10,505 nt of DNA from an uncultured Prevotella sp. (GTDB taxonomy: Bacteria; Bacteroidota; Bacteroidia; Bacteroidales; Bacteroidaceae), in the NCBI GenBank assembly GCA_900555035.1, contig USJX01000092.1, positions 1 through 10,505 of the forward strand, given 5' to 3'. A model generated the notes under the pieces. That model was given only the letters and a program-made list of their open reading frames with translations, had not been told where the DNA came from and searched no databases. Positions 7,192 through 10,505 of the stretch are shown here, piece after piece. Positions within the stretch are counted from its first letter, which is position 1. Every line of letters starts with the position of its first letter. Made by a program: the position numbers and the translations under genes.

Positions 7192-7199
7192 TATCTTTG
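7192..7199 (+). promoter_or_regulatory. -7 promoter box for AAA-ATPase copy 2
   Basis: TATCTTTG matches TAnnTTTG and starts 4 bases after the terminator's T-run, 28 bases before the ATG at 7228. A partial -33 match (CTTG, 7168-7171) is correctly spaced but falls in the terminator loop. Confidence 0.65.
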
Positions 7200-7227
7200 C
7201 CAACGTTAATAGTAAATAGTTGATAAT

Positions 7228-8799
7228 ATGGCAACGAAGTTATATCCAATAGGCATGCAGACCTTCTCTGAGATTCGAGAGGAGGACTTTCTCTATGTAG
7301 ATAAGACGGAGTACATCTATCGTATGACTCATACGAGTGGAAAGTATTTCTTCTTGAGTCGTCCACGTCGTTTTGGTAAATCTCTTTTGGTTTCGACTTT
7401 TGAGAGTTACTTCGAGGGAAAGAAGGAACTCTTTAAGGGGCTTGCCATCGAAAAGCTAGAAAAAGATTGGACGGAATATCCTGTGCTTCATTTTAGTTTG
7501 GCAGGTGGAAAACACATGGAGAAAGACCAATTGGTGCGCTATCTCTTGTATATATTAGAGAAAAATGAGAAAAAGTTTGGAGTTATAAAGGATTCTCCCG
7601 ACCCGAATGTCCGTATGCTTAATTTAATAGAAACTGTATATGAGCAGACTGGGCAGAAGGTCGTTGTGCTCATCGATGAATACGATGCACCTTTGCTTGA
7701 TGTGGTGCATGAAGATACTAGCTTGGATATATTGAGAGAGGTGATGTGCAATTTCTATAGTCCCCTAAAGGATAGCGACCGTATGCTGCGTTTCGTCTTC
7801 TTGACAGGCATCACCAAGTTCTCGCAACTTAGTATATTCAGTGAACTCAATAATATTACTAATGTGAGTATGCACCAAGAGTATGCTGGCATTTGCGGCA
7901 TTACCAAGGAGGAATTGTTGGATAAGTTTGATGAGGATATTGATGTGTTAGCAGGTAGGTTGGGATTGACACACGAACAAGCCTTGTCAAAACTGAAGGA
8001 AAATTATGATGGCTATCACTTTACCTGGCCATCATCAGATATTTTCAATCCTTATAGCTTGTTGAACTGTTTAGCTGAAGGACAGATGAATTCCTATTGG
8101 TTTGGCTCAGGCACTCCTACCTATCTCCTTAATATGATGCGGAAATATGACTTTACACCGATTGACCTGGGTGAACAGATGGATGCATCAAAGGATGATT
8201 TCGATGCAGCCACTGAGACGATGACTACTATCATGCCTTTGCTTTATCAGAGTGGTTATATCACAATCAAGAATTATGATCCGGAAACGGAACTCTATAC
8301 CTTGGCTCTGCCTAACAAAGAGGTGAGGATAGGTTTGTATCGCAGTATGTTGCCGCATTATTTGGCGGCAAAGTCTGCAATGTGCAATACGACCGTGGCC
8401 AAGATGTCGGCTCTTATCAATAAGGGTAATATGGATGGTGCTCTTCAGCTATTGAAAACGTTCTGGGAGACGGTACCTTATTGCGATAATACCGATTATG
8501 AGGGGCATTATCAGCAGACAATGTATATCATCTTTGCCCTGCTTACGAATTTCCGTATATTGGTGGAACAGCATACTTTCCGGGGAAGAACAGACATTAC
8601 GATGGAAACAAAGGATACCATCTATGTGATAGAACTGAAATTTAATAAGTCGGCACAAGAGGCTCTTGACCAAATCAACAACAAGCATTATGCTGATGCT
8701 TTTGCCCTAAAAGGCAAAACCGTGGAAAAGATTGGTATGAACTTTATGATTGATGAAGATAAGACTATCGTATTGGATTGGGTAAAATATTCCTGCTAA
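7228..8799 (+). CDS. AAA-ATPase-like / PD-(D/E)XK nuclease-fold protein, copy 2 (complete)
   Basis: 523 aa and the family's usual length, so it serves as the reference for copy 1. The N-terminal segment YPIGMQTFSEIREEDFLYVDKT is the family's characteristic opening. Walker A-like RPRRFGKS is at 45-52, with the first Gly replaced by Arg; Walker B VVVLIDEYDAP is at 145-155; a sensor-like FLTGITKFSQLSIFSELNNI is at 191-210. The C-terminal PDDEXK_9 domain carries GRTD (Asp456), IELK (Glu469, Lys471) and Gln482, the expected PD-(D/E)XK catalytic pattern. No export signal is seen. The function is unknown: proposals for such proteins include DNA processing or mobile-element-like spread, and I see no partner gene beside it. 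The gene has its own promoter (7192) and terminator (8798-8844), so it looks like a free-standing cassette. The start is the first ATG after the -7 box. Confidence 0.94.
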   Translation: MATKLYPIGMQTFSEIREEDFLYVDKTEYIYRMTHTSGKYFFLSRPRRFGKSLLVSTFESYFEGKKELFKGLAIEKLEKDWTEYPVLHFSLAGGKHMEKDQLVRYLLYILEKNEKKFGVIKDSPDPNVRMLNLIETVYEQTGQKVVVLIDEYDAPLLDVVHEDTSLDILREVMCNFYSPLKDSDRMLRFVFLTGITKFSQLSIFSELNNITNVSMHQEYAGICGITKEELLDKFDEDIDVLAGRLGLTHEQALSKLKENYDGYHFTWPSSDIFNPYSLLNCLAEGQMNSYWFGSGTPTYLLNMMRKYDFTPIDLGEQMDASKDDFDAATETMTTIMPLLYQSGYITIKNYDPETELYTLALPNKEVRIGLYRSMLPHYLAAKSAMCNTTVAKMSALINKGNMDGALQLLKTFWETVPYCDNTDYEGHYQQTMYIIFALLTNFRILVEQHTFRGRTDITMETKDTIYVIELKFNKSAQEALDQINNKHYADAFALKGKTVEKIGMNFMIDEDKTIVLDWVKYSC

Positions 8800-8844
8800 A
8801 AAATGAGGGTGTGTCATAAGTCCATGACACATCCTCATTTTTTT
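8798..8844 (+). terminator. Strong terminator overlapping the AAA-ATPase copy 2 stop codon
   Basis: A 20-bp stem pairs 8798-8817 with 8824-8843, containing a single G-U pair, around loop AAGTCC, and ends in a T-run (8838-8844). The stem begins inside the TAA stop codon (8797-8799). Its centre, 8807-8829, is the 23-base sequence also found after copy 1, so this hairpin travels with the gene family. Confidence 0.9.
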
Positions 8845-8854
8845 CTTGTTGGAT

Positions 8855-8879
8855 GCTGATAGCAGTGCAGGCTATCAGC
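8855..8879. repeat. Perfect 9-bp hairpin in the GH43 upstream region
   Basis: GCTGATAGC (8855-8863) and GCTATCAGC (8871-8879) are exact inverted repeats around AGTGCAG. The hairpin is GC-rich for this region, has no T-tract after it, and lies between the copy 2 terminator and the GH43 promoter. Its role is unknown. Confidence 0.55.
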
Positions 8880-8939
8880 CTATGCTAGCAAGCAAGAGTG
8901 TGGAATATAATGGAAAAGCAGTAAGGCTGTAAGGGTACA

Positions 8940-8956
8940 GATGTAAGTGTTACATC
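8940..8956. promoter_or_regulatory. Operator-like inverted repeat upstream of GH43
   Basis: GATGTAA-GTG-TTACATC is a perfect 7-3-7 inverted repeat, 49 bases upstream of the -7 box at 9006. This geometry suits a dimeric regulator. A further near-palindrome lies at 8980-9001 (AAAAAG, T, AGAATTCT, G, CTTTTT) next to the promoter. No cognate regulator gene is in the window, so the binding protein is unknown. Confidence 0.4.
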
Positions 8957-9005
8957 ATATTAAGAATTTGACACATGTGAAAAAGTAGAATTCTGCTTTT
9001 TTGCT

Positions 9006-9013
9006 TACCTTTG
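9006..9013 (+). promoter_or_regulatory. -7 promoter box for the GH43 gene
   Basis: TACCTTTG matches TAnnTTTG, 49 bases upstream of the ATG at 9063, leaving an A/T-rich leader of about 40 bases. No TTTG at -33 is visible, which would fit a promoter that needs an activator. Confidence 0.6.
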
Positions 9014-9062
9014 CATCCACAAATAACAATTTAATCAACTGATAATTAATTTAAATCATAAA

Positions 9063-10421
9063 ATGACTAGATTCAGAATGATTTTATCCCTGCTTTTGGC
9101 TGGCATGGGAACTGCAGCAACAGCACAGAATATCAACTTGCCAATCATCCAGACCAAGTACACGGCCGATCCTGCACCTTATGTGCACAACGATACGGTA
9201 TATCTTTATACCACCCACGATGAGGATGGGGCTGAGGGGTTCCTGATGAAAGACTGGCTGCTCTATACCTCAACGGATATGGTAAACTGGCAAGACCGCG
9301 GTGCCGTGGCTTCATTGAAAGACTTCAAGTGGTTCAAGGGCGAGAATGGTGCCTGGGCAGAGCAGGTCATCGAGCGCAATGGCAAATGGTATATGTATTG
9401 CCCTATCCACGGTCATGGCATCGGAGTGCTGGTAGCAGATAATCCATACGGACCGTTCAAGGATCCTATCGGAAAACCTCTGGCATGGGAGGGTGACTGG
9501 TTCGACATCGACCCTACCGTATGGATTGATGATGATAACCAGGCTTACATGTATTGGGGCAACCCGGAGTTGAAGGCAGTGAAACTGAACGAGGACATGA
9601 TTTCTTATTCCGATTCCATCATGCACTTCCCGAAGATTCAGGATTATCAGGAAGGTCCTTGGCTCTGGAAGCGCAATGGCAATTATTATTTGGCTTATGC
9701 TTCTACCTGCTGTCCTGAGGGCATCGGTTATGCGATGAGCAAGAATCCGCTCGGACCGTGGGAATATAAGGGACATATCATGAACCATACGCCTCGCACT
9801 CGTGGCAATCATCCGGGCATCATCGACTATAAGGGCAAGAGCTATTGCTTCGGCTTGAATTATGACATCTTCCGTTTGAAGACGGGGCGTCATGCCGAGC
9901 AGCGTTCTGTTTCTGCGGCCGAAATGACTTACAATCCTGACGGAACCATCCAGGAGTTGCCATACTTCCAGGATTGCAAGTTGGAGCAGATAGAATGGTT
10001 CAACCCTTATCGCCAGGTGGAAGCTGAGACGATGGCTTGGGGCTATGGATTGAAGACGCAGCCAAAGAATCAGTGGGCGCAGAAGAACAAATGGAACCAG
10101 GTGGTTACGAATGTTGATGAGGGAAAGTATATCCTCGTGAAGGGTGTTGACTTCAAGAAGGGAGCAGGAAAGTTTGAGGTTTCTGCCTCTTGCCACATGT
10201 TGGGCGGCAGCATCGAAATCCGTCTTGATGGGGTAAACGGCCAGTGCATCGGCAAGGTGGATATCAAGAACACCAAGGACGAATACAAAACCTTCTCTAC
10301 CCAGGTGAAGAAGGTAAAGGGGGTACACGACCTCTACTTCGTCTTTAAGGGAGGCGACATCCAGAAGCAGAACCTCTTCTTCCTGGATTGGTGGAAATTT
10401 AGTGAGTTATTAAGAATTTAA
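9063..10421 (+). CDS. Secreted GH43 family glycosidase with C-terminal CBM6-like domain
   Basis: 452 aa. The signal peptide spans about 1-21 (hydrophobic core ILSLLLAGMG, likely cleavage after TAATA). Residues 30-305 form a five-bladed GH43 propeller with the three expected acidic residues: general base Asp36 in TADPAPY, pKa-modulating Asp150 in DIDPTVW, and general acid Glu197 in QEGPW. His250 in RGNHPGI fits the conserved His. Residues about 315-447 form a CBM6-like beta-sandwich: RQVEAE at the start, then KYILVKGVDF, SIEIRLDG and a closing LDWWKF. GH43-CBM6 enzymes act mainly as beta-xylosidases or alpha-L-arabinofuranosidases on xylan or arabinoxylan; I cannot tell which from sequence alone. 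The next gene, also exported, starts 14 bases after the stop, so an operon is likely. Length and residues look intact. Confidence 0.93.
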   Translation: MTRFRMILSLLLAGMGTAATAQNINLPIIQTKYTADPAPYVHNDTVYLYTTHDEDGAEGFLMKDWLLYTSTDMVNWQDRGAVASLKDFKWFKGENGAWAEQVIERNGKWYMYCPIHGHGIGVLVADNPYGPFKDPIGKPLAWEGDWFDIDPTVWIDDDNQAYMYWGNPELKAVKLNEDMISYSDSIMHFPKIQDYQEGPWLWKRNGNYYLAYASTCCPEGIGYAMSKNPLGPWEYKGHIMNHTPRTRGNHPGIIDYKGKSYCFGLNYDIFRLKTGRHAEQRSVSAAEMTYNPDGTIQELPYFQDCKLEQIEWFNPYRQVEAETMAWGYGLKTQPKNQWAQKNKWNQVVTNVDEGKYILVKGVDFKKGAGKFEVSASCHMLGGSIEIRLDGVNGQCIGKVDIKNTKDEYKTFSTQVKKVKGVHDLYFVFKGGDIQKQNLFFLDWWKFSELLRI

Positions 10422-10435
10422 AATAATATCAAATT

Positions 10436-10505
10436 ATGAAGAAACAACTAATGATTGCTCTGCTGAGCATTGCGCCTGCCTTGGGTGTTGTGGCGCAAGA
10501 TAAAC
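10436..10505 (+). CDS. Start of an exported protein (3' partial)
   Basis: The ATG at 10436 opens a frame that runs to the window edge, 23 codons long. It encodes a clear signal peptide, MKKQLMIALLSIAPALGVVA, with AQD after it as a likely cleavage site. It lies 14 bases after the GH43 stop with no terminator between, so it is probably co-transcribed and likely another glycan-degrading or binding protein. The product cannot be named from what is visible. Confidence 0.8.
   Translation, partial: MKKQLMIALLSIAPALGVVAQDK

Noticed and set aside
1..8844. Composite transposon bounded by the two AAA-ATPase copies
   Set aside because: There is no transposase or integrase in the window, no terminal inverted repeats at matching outer ends and no target-site duplication that I can identify. 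Homologous recombination between paralogues explains the layout better.
9312..10328. Long minus-strand open frame (338 codons) opposite the GH43 gene
   Set aside because: It is antisense to a gene with a clear signal peptide and intact GH43 catalytic residues. The translation shows no domain, and long antisense frames are expected opposite biased codons.

Overview
The window looks like chromosomal DNA from a gut Bacteroidota, most likely a Prevotella/Segatella (P. copri-like) genome. The reasons are the TAnnTTTG-type -7 promoter boxes ahead of nearly every gene, A-rich leaders without a Shine-Dalgarno sequence, dispersed AAA-ATPase-like/PD-(D/E)XK genes, a TlpA-type exported thioredoxin with a long N-terminal extension, and a secreted GH43-CBM6 enzyme typical of plant-glycan utilisation. 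The species is inferred. No rRNA, tRNA, CRISPR array or transposase was seen.

Layout. (1) 1-1489 (+): AAA-ATPase-like/PD-(D/E)XK protein, copy 1, cut off at its 5' end by the window edge, followed by a hairpin repeat (1520-1550). (2) 1624-2456 (+): an AlbA_2 (Schlafen-type) regulator broken into an N-terminal and a C-terminal piece in different frames, with the expected central domain missing. (3) 2457-2688: AT-rich spacer holding a 44-bp exact copy of the 3' end of AAA-ATPase copy 2 and a perfect 15-bp hairpin. (4) 2689-4419 (-): lipobox-TPR-membrane-coiled coil-HTH protein, probably a membrane-spanning regulator. (5) 4701-7097 (+): divergently transcribed exported TlpA-family protein with a WCAPC active site, ending in a strong terminator. 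(6) 7228-8799 (+): AAA-ATPase-like/PD-(D/E)XK copy 2, complete, whose stop codon lies at the base of a 20-bp terminator stem. (7) 9063-10421 (+): secreted GH43-CBM6 glycosidase, then 14 bases later the start of another exported protein, apparently the first genes of a glycan-utilisation operon.

How it fits together. The left and centre look like a plastic region shaped by the AAA-ATPase family: two direct copies about 7.3 kb apart, a fragment of a third, a hairpin sequence shared at both 3' ends, and a decayed regulator between them. The TPR/TlpA divergent pair is a plausible regulator-target or co-function unit in the cell envelope, but only position supports that. The right edge is an ordinary polysaccharide-degradation locus with operator-like inverted repeats upstream of its promoter. 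No complete new defence system is evident. The most interesting material is the multi-copy AAA-ATPase/nuclease family and the traces it left.
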